This document shows positions 1 to 10,665 of a stretch of DNA of 49,228 bases, piece by piece; positions within the stretch are counted from its first letter, which is position 1; each line of letters opens with the position of its first letter. This DNA is from Candidatus Aenigmatarchaeota archaeon (GTDB lineage: Archaea; Aenigmatarchaeota; Aenigmatarchaeia; QMZS01). The stretch lies in the NCBI GenBank assembly GCA_023134135.1, contig JAGLVB010000006.1, forward strand, positions 1 to 49,228. The letters run 5' to 3'. The notes below the pieces were generated by a model. It had not been told where the DNA came from. It worked only from the letters and a program-made list of their open reading frames with translations, and ran no database searches. Made by a program: the position numbers and the translations under genes.

Positions 1-99
1 GCTAACTGTCAAAGTTAGGATATAACAAAGATATTGGATAATCATAATCTAAAAATTATTTTAAAATTCAAAAATAATTAAAGCCGGTAAAACCAAAAA

Positions 100-345
100 T
101 TAAATGCTTTTTAGCAGACTATTACAGTCTTTAGTTATTGAATCGCACGCTTTTTCTATTGATTTCTTTGCATTTTTTCCTTCAATGAGTAGCTGAATAT
201 TATCTAAAAATGGATGTTTTGAGCCATAAGCTGCCCTTTTTACATCTTTTTCCTCCCAAAGTCTATCAACCAGCAAATTAAGCAGGGTTGATGTTTCTTC
301 TGTTTCCAGAACTGTCATATCTTCTTTATTCTCTACAATTTTCAT
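100..345 (-). CDS. small hypothetical protein (start trimmed to MKIVENKEDM...)
   Basis: ORF track 100..489; internal ATG at 345 removes the overlap with the + strand ORF at 371. Confidence 0.5.
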   Translation of the reverse strand: MKIVENKEDMTVLETEETSTLLNLLVDRLWEEKDVKRAAYGSKHPFLDNIQLLIEGKNAKKSIEKACDSITKDCNSLLKSI

Positions 346-370
346 ATAATAATTTAAAATTAAATAATTA

Positions 371-613
371 ATGGCAACAATATCAGAATTGATAAAGAAA
401 GCGGGTAATTTTACAAAGCTTTCGAGTAAAGACAAAAAAGAAGAGATAATGGGAGACCTTTCCATGGAAAAAATCAAGGAAATGGCCAAAACTCTGGAAA
501 TTCCAGGAAATACTGAAGAAGCAAGAATAAGGCAGATAATTGGTTCCTGCGTCTCTTATAAAATCACAATAGACGGGAAAGATCCAAGAGAATTAACAAA
601 ATATCCGGATTAA
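371..613 (+). CDS. small hypothetical protein, 80 aa
   Basis: Intact ORF, charged helical composition, divergent from the 100..345 ORF. Confidence 0.5.
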   Translation: MATISELIKKAGNFTKLSSKDKKEEIMGDLSMEKIKEMAKTLEIPGNTEEARIRQIIGSCVSYKITIDGKDPRELTKYPD

Positions 614-721
614 AATAATTTATTTGTTTGAGTATTCTAATTTATTTTTCGTTATTATTGCAACTACGCCGTGATTTTCCATAATTCTAAAGTTTCTAAA
701 TCTATTTTCAATAATAAGATA

Positions 722-1966
722 TTATATTTCAATATTCTCCCCGATTTTAGGAGCAATGGCTTCAATTCCCAGTTTGGATTTTATGTCATTTGCGAATTTT
801 TTTGTGTTATCTCCGTGAACGCATACAACTTTTTTAGGGGATGCTTTTTTAATAAGATTCAATAATTCAGATCCTCCGGCATGACCGCTAAAATTGTATC
901 TTTGGATTTCCACATTAACTTTAAATCTTGTTTCTTCATTTTCAAAGTATCCGGTCTCGAGCAGTTTTTTACCCGGGGTTCCTTCTGCCTGATATCCGGT
1001 TATCAAAAGACAAGCATCTTTGAAATCTCTTGCTTTGCTAAGGTAATATAATATCGGACCTCCATTAAGCATTCCTGATGTTGTGATTACTATACCCCCT
1101 TCTCTTAGTATATTGTTTCTCTGTTTTTTTGTTCTTACAAAGTTTACTTCCCGAAGGGCTTTTCTTAATTTATTTGCGTCGTTGATATAATTTTTGTGGA
1201 ACAATATGATGTCTGCAGCTTTTTGCCCCATTCCATCCAGATAAATTTTTCTTCCAATATTGTTTTCCTGCAATATTAACAATAATTCCTGAGCTCTTCC
1301 AACAGCAAATGCTGGAAGCATAACCAGACCCCTGTCGTGGTCCTTAATTTTTTCTATAAATCTTTTTTCTTCGGTTTTCCGGTTTGCGTGTTCCCTTCCT
1401 GCATAAGTTGATTCTGTGATAAGACAGTCAAGTTTGGGATATTTTTGTGTTCCATAGCTAACCAGATGAGTGTCAACTGTGTTAATATCACCAGTATATA
1501 ATATGTTTTTTGAGCCTGATACAAATATTGATGCGGATCCCGGGATATGTCCTGCATCAAAAAATTCTGCCTGCAGATTTCCAACCTTAAATCTTTTGTT
1601 ATATCCCTGAGGAATTGCATTTTTGTTCATTTTCATAATATCAGCTTTTGTGTATTCTGCGTAATTTCTTGTTATTTTTCCGACTTTTATATAATCTTCA
1701 AGAAGCAGGTTCATTAAATCCAGAGTTGCGGGTGTTGTAAATAATTTTGGGGTCTGGAATTTATAGAGCAGAGGAACCATTCCTGAGTGGTCTAGATGAG
1801 CGTGCGATATAAGTACTCCATCTACTCGCACATTAGGTATTAAAGGCAATAATATTTCTGGTTGCAGTTCAACCCCATATTCAAGCAAAACATTTGTATT
1901 TTTATCTTTAACTAAAAAAGCTTCTCTTCCCACTTCATCGCAGCCTCCTAAAAATTTTATTATCAC
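722..1966 (-). CDS. MBL-fold beta-CASP ribonuclease (RNase J / aCPSF-like)
   Basis: HAHLDHSG metal-binding motif, beta-CASP motifs (ITESTYAGREH, FSGHAGG, VHGD). Confidence 0.9.
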   Translation of the reverse strand: MIIKFLGGCDEVGREAFLVKDKNTNVLLEYGVELQPEILLPLIPNVRVDGVLISHAHLDHSGMVPLLYKFQTPKLFTTPATLDLMNLLLEDYIKVGKITRNYAEYTKADIMKMNKNAIPQGYNKRFKVGNLQAEFFDAGHIPGSASIFVSGSKNILYTGDINTVDTHLVSYGTQKYPKLDCLITESTYAGREHANRKTEEKRFIEKIKDHDRGLVMLPAFAVGRAQELLLILQENNIGRKIYLDGMGQKAADIILFHKNYINDANKLRKALREVNFVRTKKQRNNILREGGIVITTSGMLNGGPILYYLSKARDFKDACLLITGYQAEGTPGKKLLETGYFENEETRFKVNVEIQRYNFSGHAGGSELLNLIKKASPKKVVCVHGDNTKKFANDIKSKLGIEAIAPKIGENIEI

Positions 1967-3024
1967 TTTCTTTTACCTTTTAATTTTTTTATAATTGGTT
2001 TTTTCTTAACTGGTTTCTTTATAGTTTTGGTTGTTTTTGATTTTGCAGTTATTTTTCTCTTAACTGGTTTTTTCATTGCAATTTTTTTCACAACACTTTT
2101 TGGTTTTGCCGCAACTTTTCTTTTAACGGTTTTTTTTATAATCTTTTTGAGAGATGCTTTTGGTTTGATAAGAGGGCTTACAATCCTTTTTTCAAGTATA
2201 TTTGCTGGTTTTGCATTCAATTCTACTTTTCCATATCTTCCTGTTTTTTCAAGATAATATGAACCTATTATAAGCATCCATAAGGGGGTGAGTAAGTATA
2301 CTAAAAGTGTTCCTATAAGAGGAATAAGAGAGATTAATGAGAAAGAATATACTATTAAAATCAATAACAATAATCCCCCATAATTTTCTTTTCCAAGCGA
2401 GAACCCCTGTTCAATTGATTTAGAAATTCTTTTTCCTAAAACAACACCCGGCAAAATAAGTATGAAGAAAGGGGTTATTAACAATATCGGTATGAGATAT
2501 ATAAGCATTAAGAGTATTGAATATTCTGGTGCTGCCAGACCAGGAACTGCGATTATAATAATTGTTGCTATGATGATAATTGGGATAATGACTGCGATAA
2601 GAATTAACCAAATAAGGAGATTTGCCATAAAATAAGAAATTCCTCTTTCTCTGATTGTATTAAAGAATACACCCATATCCGCTTTTTTGGCAATGCTTTT
2701 CAAACAAACACCCCATAAACCCGCCTGCAGGAAAATGGTTATAATTAAACCTAACAGAGAGAATATAATAAGTAGTCCTAAACCAGATAAACCCATGGAT
2801 TCAAAAATTTCTGAAACAAGTTCTGTATCTTCAGTATTTCCGCTAAATAACAGATAATAATTTCCTTTCAGGCTCTGCTCAACATCTCCGGTTCCTGCAA
2901 GAAATCCGAGCAATACAAATGAAAATAATGTTGTAAAAATTATCAGAGTTGCAAGGATTAAAGTGTTAAAATTCCTTGTATAACTCTCAAATCCTTTCTT
3001 AAAATGCTTTAAAATTGCGCACAT
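1963..3024 (-). CDS. multi-pass membrane protein with Lys-rich C-terminal tail
   Basis: Several hydrophobic segments followed by KKIIKKTVKRKVAAKPKS-type basic tail; overlaps the beta-CASP gene by 4 nt. Confidence 0.7.
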   Translation of the reverse strand: MCAILKHFKKGFESYTRNFNTLILATLIIFTTLFSFVLLGFLAGTGDVEQSLKGNYYLLFSGNTEDTELVSEIFESMGLSGLGLLIIFSLLGLIITIFLQAGLWGVCLKSIAKKADMGVFFNTIRERGISYFMANLLIWLILIAVIIPIIIIATIIIIAVPGLAAPEYSILLMLIYLIPILLITPFFILILPGVVLGKRISKSIEQGFSLGKENYGGLLLLILIVYSFSLISLIPLIGTLLVYLLTPLWMLIIGSYYLEKTGRYGKVELNAKPANILEKRIVSPLIKPKASLKKIIKKTVKRKVAAKPKSVVKKIAMKKPVKRKITAKSKTTKTIKKPVKKKPIIKKLKGKRK

Positions 3025-3090
3025 AATTATATTTTATTATATATATAATCTGGTGTAATTTGTTATTATTTTAAGTTTTTAATTAGATTT

Positions 3091-3663
3091 ATGGACCCAA
3101 AACTATTTGGAAAGTGGGATTATAATGTTGAGGTAGAAGACCTCGGTTTGAGGACTTATATTAATATTGAACCTAAAATTCTGCCTAAATCTGATGGCAA
3201 AACCACGGATAAACAGATTGTAGAGAGGTTAATAACCCATTTGATGGTTCCGGGACACAAGGGGAAAAAACACAGGTACACTTCAGGGTTGTGTTCAGGC
3301 AAATACCAGACAATTTACAAGCTTGTTGAGGATGCCTTTGATATTATTTCTGAAAAAACCAAGAAAAATCCCATAGCGGTGCTTATAAAAGCGCTTGAGA
3401 ACGCTTCCCCTTATGAATTAACAGTTTCCCAGCAGATAGGAGGTATTGTGGCAAGGAAACCGGCTTTATGTTCACCAAAAAAGAGACTGGATCTTGCTTT
3501 GAGGAAACTTGTGCAGGGGAGCTATGCGAAAACTTTTAATAAGAAGAAGAAAATGTCTGTAATACTTGCGGAAGAGCTTATTGCCGCTTCCCAGAATAAA
3601 GATGAAAGTTATGCTATAGCGGAAAGAAAAAGGAATGAGAAAGAAGCTGAGGGTGCAAGGTAA
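3091..3663 (+). CDS. rps7: 30S ribosomal protein S7 (uS7), archaeal
   Basis: Sequence pattern KNPIAVLIKALENASPYELTV...GGIVARKPALCSPKKRLDLALRKLVQGS. Confidence 0.93.
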   Translation: MDPKLFGKWDYNVEVEDLGLRTYINIEPKILPKSDGKTTDKQIVERLITHLMVPGHKGKKHRYTSGLCSGKYQTIYKLVEDAFDIISEKTKKNPIAVLIKALENASPYELTVSQQIGGIVARKPALCSPKKRLDLALRKLVQGSYAKTFNKKKKMSVILAEELIAASQNKDESYAIAERKRNEKEAEGAR

Positions 3664-3711
3664 TTTTCAATATTTAATCTGGTTACTTATAAATTTTTTT
3701 TAATGTAGATT

Positions 3712-4029
3712 ATGGCAGAAGATGTTAAAGCACTCTATGGATTTATAGAGAAAGTTGCGGAAAAAGGCAAAATAGCCAAGGGTGTAAATGAGGTCACAAA
3801 ACAGGTTGAAAGAGGAAGCGCAAAACTTGTGGTGACAGCTCAGGATGTTGACCCAAAGGAAATTTTAATGCACATTCCTGTTTTATGCAAAGAAAAGAAT
3901 ATAATTTGCGTTGAGGTTCCATCAAAAACAGAACTTGGAAAATCAGCAAAATTGATTGTAAGTTGTTCTACTTTAGCAGTTCTTGACTTTGGCGGACTTG
4001 ACAAGGAAGCGGAGAAATTTTTAAAATAA
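3712..4029 (+). CDS. rpl7ae: ribosomal protein L7Ae
   Basis: GVNEVTKQVERGSAKLVVTAQDVDPKEILMHIPVLCKEKNI is the L7Ae K-turn-binding core. Confidence 0.92.
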   Translation: MAEDVKALYGFIEKVAEKGKIAKGVNEVTKQVERGSAKLVVTAQDVDPKEILMHIPVLCKEKNIICVEVPSKTELGKSAKLIVSCSTLAVLDFGGLDKEAEKFLK

Positions 4030-4150
4030 TTAATATTCTGTTTGATTTTGTTGTGGTATTTATTTAATATTTGGTGTTGTTTTTATATAAGGTATCTTAC
4101 TCGGCGATTTTGCTTTTTGAAATTTATATAAATACAAAGTGTAATTAATT

Positions 4151-5166
4151 ATGATGGACAAAAAAATAAAAATTGGATTAACGATTCTACTAATAACTGG
4201 AATTATTCTGAGTAGTGGTTGTGTCCAAGAACCAACAACAGAACCAAACATAGAACAACAAACAAAGAATATCTCGAAAGATGAATTAAAGGGAATAACA
4301 TTCTTGTGTGGAGACTTTGAAATCACAAAAATACCTATAGAAAGCCATAATCCAACTATACAATCAAAAAAAATAATAATAAAACTTGTAAATTATTCTA
4401 CTACAGAAAATGGCACAATAGATATGGGTAGTATATGGACAGGAGGGCGGTTTAACAGACCTATATTAGCAGGGGTTTGTTTGTAGAAACACAGGCATTG
4501 CCAATTGGAACAAAGACAAAAATAGAAGTTGATGAATCATCTTCAACAAATACCATTATCGACTTCAAATATCCAAGGATGTGTGAGCTTATTGGGTGTG
4601 CTGATGCAGAAATAGAAGAATGTAATGATGACTTTCTCAACAAAATAAACTCATCTCCTGATTTTTACCCACAAGAAATATATAAAACAACACCTATGAT
4701 TGTATCCTCTGGTGGTGCAAAAGAAGAGAATATTGCACTGTACTTAATCCAATTTAAAAGTGATAAAGCAAAACTTTGGACAAAAGTTGTTTTAGATATT
4801 CAATATCAATATCCCGATAATGCAATTCTATTTATCAATCTATCCACAGATAAACAAGAGTACTTAAGAAATGATAAAATAGATGTAAATATAACCTTAG
4901 CAAACAAAGGATACACTAAAGCAGTGGATATATCCGCTATATTTCGAGATTTAATAACAGGTGAAGAAATTACCGACATAACTATTGGTAGTATGGGTGT
5001 GGGTAATGAAGACCTAATCGGTTTATCTTCTGGAATATATACAATAGATCTTCAGAATATTCCTGAAAGATTAAAAGGAAAGATGATTCAACTAGAAATA
5101 TTAATTTATAATTGTCCTAGCGGTAATGTGATTACATCCAGAACAACAATATTTGAAATACAATAA
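4151..5166 (+). pseudogene. lipoprotein gene split by an apparent frameshift (ORFs 4151..4486 and 4477..5166)
   Basis: Signal peptide with LSSGC lipobox in the first ORF; second ORF continues in a different frame with no signal peptide or clear ATG; junction at AGGGGTTTGTTTG. Confidence 0.55.
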
Positions 5167-5216
5167 AATTCCCCACACAGAATAACAGGGAATTTAGAGA
5201 ATAAGAACTATCTTTA

Positions 5217-5564
5217 TCATAATTTAGATATTTGTTCATCTTGCGGATTAAAAGGCGGCGTGTTGATTAGAATTGCTTTAAAAGTTCCTTCAAAACAATA
5301 TTTAGTATTCTTTGGAATAAATATTATATCTCCAGACTCAGCAGCAAATTCTTTATTGTCTTTCTTAACAATTAATTTACCTTCAAAAACATAATAAATT
5401 CTATCACTTCGGGTATTCTTTGTTGTTTCAGAATGATTTGTTGCTTCGCTAACTGCGAGACTCAAATTTTCACTTATTTCTTTTGTGAGGAAATTAGTTA
5501 CTTGATAATTCTCATTAATTTTTCTTACAATTCCCTGATCTTTTTTTATAATTTGGATAACCAT
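5217..5564 (-). CDS. cupin-domain protein
   Basis: YYVFEGKLIVKKDNKEFAAESGDIIFIPKNTKYCFEG cupin motif. Confidence 0.75.
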   Translation of the reverse strand: MVIQIIKKDQGIVRKINENYQVTNFLTKEISENLSLAVSEATNHSETTKNTRSDRIYYVFEGKLIVKKDNKEFAAESGDIIFIPKNTKYCFEGTFKAILINTPPFNPQDEQISKL

Positions 5565-5623
5565 AAATTAATAATAATGGATGTTTATATCACTAACGGC
5601 TTAAAAACAGATTTATATTTATT

Positions 5624-6436
5624 ATGAATCCCTACTTTGAACTTATCAGACCAAACATTTGTTTATTATCTGTGTTTGGTTTAATAGCTGGTTTACTTCT
5701 TGTAGGCATACCTTTTGAGTTGTGGCTTTTTCCAATTGTTGCGGTTTTTTTAATTTCCGCTTCAGGAAATGTAATAAATGATTATTTTGATATTGATATA
5801 GACAAGATAAACAAACCAAAAAGACCTTTGCCTTCGGGAAGAATCTCAAAAAAACAAGTCATTGTTTTTTATATTTGTTTATCTTTGATTGGATTAATTT
5901 TATCTTATTTTATCTCAGTTAATTTTTTCATACTTTCAGTTTACAATACAATTTTGGTGTTTGTATACTCATTAAGATTTAAGAAAAATCCAATTGGAAA
6001 TATTGTGGATAGCTGGCTGGCATGTTCGGTTTTTATTGCCCCGGTTTTAATTTTCGGTGGATTTGAAGAATTGATTGTTTCCACAGCCACAATTCTTGCG
6101 GTGATTGCTTTTTTCGGAAATTATGGAAGGGAAGTTTTGAAAGATGTTGAGGATATGAAAGGCGATAAATTAGCAGGGGCAAAAACACTCCCGATTATTT
6201 TCGGGAAAAACAAAGCAGTTTTTTTCGGGAAGTTGTTAATATCTTTCAGTTCCTTTTTCATGTTTGTCCCGTATTTCTCAGGAATATTTTCTGAATTTTA
6301 TTTACTTTTTGCATTGGTCTGCTTTTTTGTGTGCCTTTATATTTTGACAATTAAGGATGTGAGCAAAGCCCAGAAGACAACAAAGGCGTTGATGTTTTTG
6401 GTTATATTGGCTTTCTTGGTTGGTTTGATGTTTTAA
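5624..6436 (+). CDS. UbiA-family prenyltransferase, likely geranylgeranylglycerol-phosphate geranylgeranyltransferase (DGGGP synthase)
   Basis: NDYFDIDIDKINKPKRPLPSG and GREVLKDVEDMKGDKLAGAKTLP Asp-rich motifs; multiple TMs. Confidence 0.88.
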   Translation: MNPYFELIRPNICLLSVFGLIAGLLLVGIPFELWLFPIVAVFLISASGNVINDYFDIDIDKINKPKRPLPSGRISKKQVIVFYICLSLIGLILSYFISVNFFILSVYNTILVFVYSLRFKKNPIGNIVDSWLACSVFIAPVLIFGGFEELIVSTATILAVIAFFGNYGREVLKDVEDMKGDKLAGAKTLPIIFGKNKAVFFGKLLISFSSFFMFVPYFSGIFSEFYLLFALVCFFVCLYILTIKDVSKAQKTTKALMFLVILAFLVGLMF

Positions 6437-6452
6437 GTATTGGTTTAAATTT

Positions 6453-7370
6453 ATGGACGAAACAAAAGAGGATTTAATTGATTATTTAGTTAAGAGCAAA
6501 GCATATCCAGTTTGCAGCAAACTTGGAAAAATTTCTTTCACTGGACCAAAAGATAAATTTTTTGACAAAAGGAAAGATGAAATAATTAAAAAATTAAAAT
6601 TGAAGACTAAAGAAGATTGCGGAAAAATCAGGGAACTTGTAAAAGAAGAATCCGCAAAATTAAGAACAACAAAACCAATAAAAAAATGGGTTAAGGAAGA
6701 CAGACCAAGAGAGATGTTAATTAAAGTCGGTTCTGAGAATGTTCCGTTAACTAAATTATTGGCAATAATTCTGAGAACAGGAAATAGTTTTGATGGTTCA
6801 AGCGCAGAGGACTTGGCAAGAAAATTACTGGATAAATTCAGGGATTTGAGGGGAATGGATCAGGCTTCTGTTGATGATTTATGTTCAATCAAAGGAATCG
6901 GGATGGCGAAAGGAGTTCAGATAAAATCAGCTTTGGAAATTGGAAAAAGATTTTACAGGGAAACTGCCGAGAGCAAAAAAAGGCTGAGTAATGTGGAATC
7001 TGTGATTGGGTTTGTCAGGGATTTTTATGGTCCTTACCTGAGAGATTCAAAGAAGGAATTTTTCAATATTATTTTGTTGGATAGGAAAAATAAAGTGATA
7101 GACACAAAGGAATTAACAAAGGGAAGCGTGAATGCAAGTATTGTTGATCCCTTGGAAATTGTCAGAGAGGCGACAAGAGAAACAGCATCTTCAATAATTC
7201 TTGTTCACAACCATCCTTCCGGCGAAGTGGACCCTTCAAGAGATGATATTGAAACTACGGACAGGGTTGTTAAAGCCTGCGACCTTGTTAATGTCAGGGT
7301 TTTGGACCACATAATAATCGGGAAAAATCTCGAAGATTATTTCAGTTTTATGGACAAGGGTTTGATTTGA
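6453..7370 (+). CDS. radC: RadC-family JAB/MPN domain protein with N-terminal extension
   Basis: DRPREMLIKVGSENVPLTKLLAIILRTG, helix-hairpin-helix, HNHPSGEVDPSRDD catalytic motif. Confidence 0.85.
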   Translation: MDETKEDLIDYLVKSKAYPVCSKLGKISFTGPKDKFFDKRKDEIIKKLKLKTKEDCGKIRELVKEESAKLRTTKPIKKWVKEDRPREMLIKVGSENVPLTKLLAIILRTGNSFDGSSAEDLARKLLDKFRDLRGMDQASVDDLCSIKGIGMAKGVQIKSALEIGKRFYRETAESKKRLSNVESVIGFVRDFYGPYLRDSKKEFFNIILLDRKNKVIDTKELTKGSVNASIVDPLEIVREATRETASSIILVHNHPSGEVDPSRDDIETTDRVVKACDLVNVRVLDHIIIGKNLEDYFSFMDKGLI

Positions 7371-7395
7371 GTAAAATTAAATATAAAGGTATATT

Positions 7396-7890
7396 ATGGT
7401 GAATAGAACTAAATATAAAGAAATTATTTTGTACTTGGCGAATAAAGTTAATAATCGAACTTTGGGAAAAGTCAAGTTAATGAAATTGCTTTATTATCTG
7501 GATTTTGATTTTTTTGAAAAATATGGAAAGTCAGTCACAGGCGATCAATATTTAAGATGGCCTTTGGGTCCGGTTCCCAGGATAGCGGAAGAAGTTTTGG
7601 AAGAAATGAAAAAGGAAGTAATGGTGAAAATTGTTAAGGAAAAAATGCCTGTTGGTTACAATGATAAAAATTTAATAGTTCCTCTAAAAGAAAAAACCAT
7701 AAAAAATATTTCCAAAGAGGAGATTCAGATGTTGGACGAAATTGCGGATAAATGGGAGAAGCATACTGGAAGCGAGATGACTTCAGCCAGTCATGGCGAA
7801 GCTCCGTGGATTGCGACAAAACCAAATGAAGTAATAGATTATAATTTAGTGTACTATCGCAATAAGTACAATGAGATGGAAAAGATATGA
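7396..7890 (+). CDS. Panacea-domain (SocA-like/DUF4065) antitoxin
   Basis: KVKLMKLLYYLDFDFFEKYGKSVTGDQYLRWPLGPVPRIAEEVL is the Panacea signature. Confidence 0.8.
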   Translation: MVNRTKYKEIILYLANKVNNRTLGKVKLMKLLYYLDFDFFEKYGKSVTGDQYLRWPLGPVPRIAEEVLEEMKKEVMVKIVKEKMPVGYNDKNLIVPLKEKTIKNISKEEIQMLDEIADKWEKHTGSEMTSASHGEAPWIATKPNEVIDYNLVYYRNKYNEMEKI

Positions 7891-8231
7891 AAATTGTTAG
7901 ACACTTGGAAATTGAAAAAGATTTTAAGAAACTAAAAAAACATTTTAAGACTCCAATAGAATCACTTGAATCTTGGGAAAGATTATTTGAAATTAAAGGT
8001 TTGGAGGAGACACCAGCAATAGACCGGTACCCCGGATTTGGCACTCATGAAATCTACAAAGCAAGAGTTGTTCCCCTTCGAGAAAATTGCGGTAAATCAA
8101 AAGGTTATCGAGTTATTTTTGAGTTAATTAAAGAATCAGAAGAAGTCTGCATTATCACTTGTTTTTCAAGACACGGAATTTATAAAAAAGAACAGGAATT
8201 GATAAATATTATTAAGGAGAGGATTGAATGA
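7887..8231 (+). CDS. RelE-like toxin partner of the Panacea antitoxin
   Basis: ATGA overlap with upstream antitoxin; size and pattern (KDFKKLKKHF...EIYKARVVPLRENCGKSKGYRVIFEL...CFSRHGIYKK). Confidence 0.65.
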   Translation: MKIVRHLEIEKDFKKLKKHFKTPIESLESWERLFEIKGLEETPAIDRYPGFGTHEIYKARVVPLRENCGKSKGYRVIFELIKESEEVCIITCFSRHGIYKKEQELINIIKERIE

Positions 8232-8262
8232 ATTATTTCCATTTTTTGGATAAGGATTTAAA

Positions 8263-8457
8263 TTATTCTACATTTTTTTTAAAAGACCGCAGATAATTGA
8301 GATGCATTTTAATAATTCTTTCACCTAACTCGTTTCCTTCATCTACACAGGATATTAATTCATCTCTATTAAGATACTTACCTCTTATAGCAAACTTATA
8401 GTTTAGTGGCATTCTTCTAAGTCTGGCTGTAATGAGTTCCTTTATTTTATCTTCCAT
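8263..8457 (-). CDS. small hypothetical protein, 64 aa
   Basis: Intact ORF, charged, own intergenic space. Confidence 0.45.
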   Translation of the reverse strand: MEDKIKELITARLRRMPLNYKFAIRGKYLNRDELISCVDEGNELGERIIKMHLNYLRSFKKNVE

Positions 8458-8559
8458 AATTATATAAATTTTAGTTTGTGGTAATATAATATTTTAAGCC
8501 CTCTTTTGCATTAGAATATTAACCAAATTCTTTTGTGTTGTTTTAATTTACCAATAATT

Positions 8560-10131
8560 ATGGTTGGCGGTTCAAGTGGTTCGGATTTAGGTTTTGAGCA
8601 GAAACTTTGGCAGGCAGCGGACAAATTGCGGAATAATATGGATGCTGCGGAGTATAAGCATGTTGTTTTGGGGCTGATATTCCTGAAATATATTTCAGAT
8701 GCTTTTGAGGAGAAATATGATTATTTAAAAGAACAGACTTTGGACCCCAAGAGTGAAGTGTATGTGAAAGAGCCTTCTGACCGTTATGGGGTGATGGAAG
8801 ACAAAGATGAATATTCAGCTGAAAACATTTTCTGGGTTCCGAAAGCCGCAAGGTGGAATTATCTTGAGAAAAATGCGAAAAAACCAGAGATTGGAAAATT
8901 GATTGATGATGCGATGGATGCAATTGAAAAAGATAATTTTTCTCTTAGAGGGATTCTTTCAAAGAATTATGCAAGACCCGCTCTTGATAAACAAAGATTG
9001 GGAGAGCTTATAGATTTAATTGGAACAATTGGTTTGGGCGATAAAGAAAGCAGGAGCAAGGATGTTCTTGGAAGAGTTTATGAATATTTTATAGGTCAGT
9101 TTGCTGATGCAGAGGGGAAGAAGGGTGGACAGTTTTACACCCCAAAGAGCATTGTTAGATTGCTTGCTGAAATGCTCGAACCTTACAAAGGAAGAATCTA
9201 TGACCCCTGCTGCGGTTCAGGAGGAATGTTTGTGCAAAGCGAAAAGTTTATTGAGGCTCATGGTGGGAAAATCGGAAATATTTCTGTTTATGGTCAGGAA
9301 TCAAACCAGACAACATGGCGTTTATGCAAAATGAATCTTGCAATACGCGGGATAGACTCCAATGTGCAATGGGGAGATTCTTTTCACAATGATGTTCATA
9401 GGGATTTGAAATCTGATTTTATTCTTGCCAATCCCCCATTTAATGACAGCGACTGGAAAGGAGAATTATTAAGGGATGATGTTCGGTGGAAGTTTGGAGT
9501 TCCTCCGGTTGGGAATGCAAATTTTGCGTGGGTGCAGCATTTTATTCATCATTTATCTCCTTTTGGCATTGCGGGTTTTGTTTTGGCTAATGGTTCAATG
9601 AGTTCAAATACTTCAAATGAGGGTGAAATCAGGAAAAACATTATTGAGGGTGATTTAGTTGACTGTATGGTTGCGTTGCCCTCCCAGTTATTTTACAACA
9701 CAATGATTCCGGCTTGTTTGTGGTTTGTTTCGAGGGACAAGAAGAATCATAAATTCAGGGACAGGAGAGGGGAAGTATTGTTTATAGATGCCCGGAAGAT
9801 GGGGCAGATGATAACGCGAAGAAATAGGGAACTGACTGATGAGGAACTTAAAAAAATCTCCGATACTTATCATTCCTGGAGAGGAGAAGGCGGCAAGTAT
9901 GAAGATGTTTTAGGATTTTGCAAAGCAGTCAAAACTGAAGAAATTGAGAAACAGGGATTTATCTTAACCCCTGGTCGTTATGTTGGGATTGAAGAAGAGA
10001 AGGATGACGGGGAGCCGTTTGATGATAAAATGAAAAGACTGACTTCTGAATTATCGGAACAGTTTAAAGAATCCAAGAAACTGGAAGAAGAAATTAAAAA
10101 GAATCTTTCTGGGTTGGGGTATAAATTATGA
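8560..10131 (+). CDS. hsdM: type I restriction-modification methyltransferase subunit HsdM
   Basis: [13 protein letters not shown] (SAM motif), FILANPPFN (NPPF), N-terminal HsdM helical domain; start moved from 8533 to the ATG at 8560. Confidence 0.95.
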   Translation: MVGGSSGSDLGFEQKLWQAADKLRNNMDAAEYKHVVLGLIFLKYISDAFEEKYDYLKEQTLDPKSEVYVKEPSDRYGVMEDKDEYSAENIFWVPKAARWNYLEKNAKKPEIGKLIDDAMDAIEKDNFSLRGILSKNYARPALDKQRLGELIDLIGTIGLGDKESRSKDVLGRVYEYFIGQFADAEGKKGGQFYTPKSIVRLLAEMLEPYKGRIYDPCCGSGGMFVQSEKFIEAHGGKIGNISVYGQESNQTTWRLCKMNLAIRGIDSNVQWGDSFHNDVHRDLKSDFILANPPFNDSDWKGELLRDDVRWKFGVPPVGNANFAWVQHFIHHLSPFGIAGFVLANGSMSSNTSNEGEIRKNIIEGDLVDCMVALPSQLFYNTMIPACLWFVSRDKKNHKFRDRRGEVLFIDARKMGQMITRRNRELTDEELKKISDTYHSWRGEGGKYEDVLGFCKAVKTEEIEKQGFILTPGRYVGIEEEKDDGEPFDDKMKRLTSELSEQFKESKKLEEEIKKNLSGLGYKL

Positions 10132-10185
10132 ATAAATCTATTATTGAAATAGCTTTTTGATTCTTATAAGATAACTTTTCTTATT

Positions 10186-10245
10186 ACTATCACCAAGACT
10201 ATCACTAAAACTATCACCAAAGCTATCACTAAAACTATCACCAAA
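10186..10245 (+). repeat. 5 x 12-bp tandem repeat (ACTATCACYAAR), reads TITK repeats
   Basis: Direct reading of sequence. Confidence 0.95.
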
Positions 10246-10320
10246 GATTTAAGAGAAAATGCGCCGAAAATATTTATAAGGTAGATTATTGCTTAATTTA
10301 GTTTTTTTGATAATGAGAAA

Positions 10321-10392
10321 ACTACCCAAAAAACTACCCAGAAAGACCTACAAAAAGACCTTGTAAACGACCTACAAAAAGACCTATATAAA
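10321..10392 (+). repeat. 6 x 12-bp degenerate tandem repeat (ACTACCCARAAA / GACCTACAAAAA), reads TTQKTTQKDLQKDLVNDLQKDLYK
   Basis: Direct reading; further ACYACCCARAAR units at 10534..10545 and 10676..10699. Confidence 0.93.
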
Positions 10393-10600
10393 ATGAATGC
10401 AAAATCATAAGAAATAGGTTCTATTTTGAATGTAACGGGTATGTAACTGAGAGGGTATAGCAAGTGCTAAAATGCAGGAATTCGGGTATTTATGGGCTTT
10501 TTTAATGTAACTGAGTAAAATAATTGTTTAGAAACTACCCAAAAGATTATACAATAGCAGGGAAATAAAACTCAAAGAAGAATTATTTGAACCGTACGAT

Positions 10601-10665
10601 TTTATCGGACAGTTGAAATTGCAGGCAGAAGATGGGAAATTAAGGGAAACAGACTGCGCAAATAC
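10601..10665 (+). pseudogene. fragment of a DinD/BRO-N-like gene (..GQLKLQAEDGKLRETDCANT)
   Basis: Near-identical at DNA level to the complement of part of the intact 38036..38893 gene. Confidence 0.8.

Noticed and set aside
4460-4490. Programmed -1 frameshifting in the lipoprotein gene
   Set aside because: In the zero frame the site is GGG GTT TGT, not a canonical X XXY YYZ slippery heptamer; an indel is more likely
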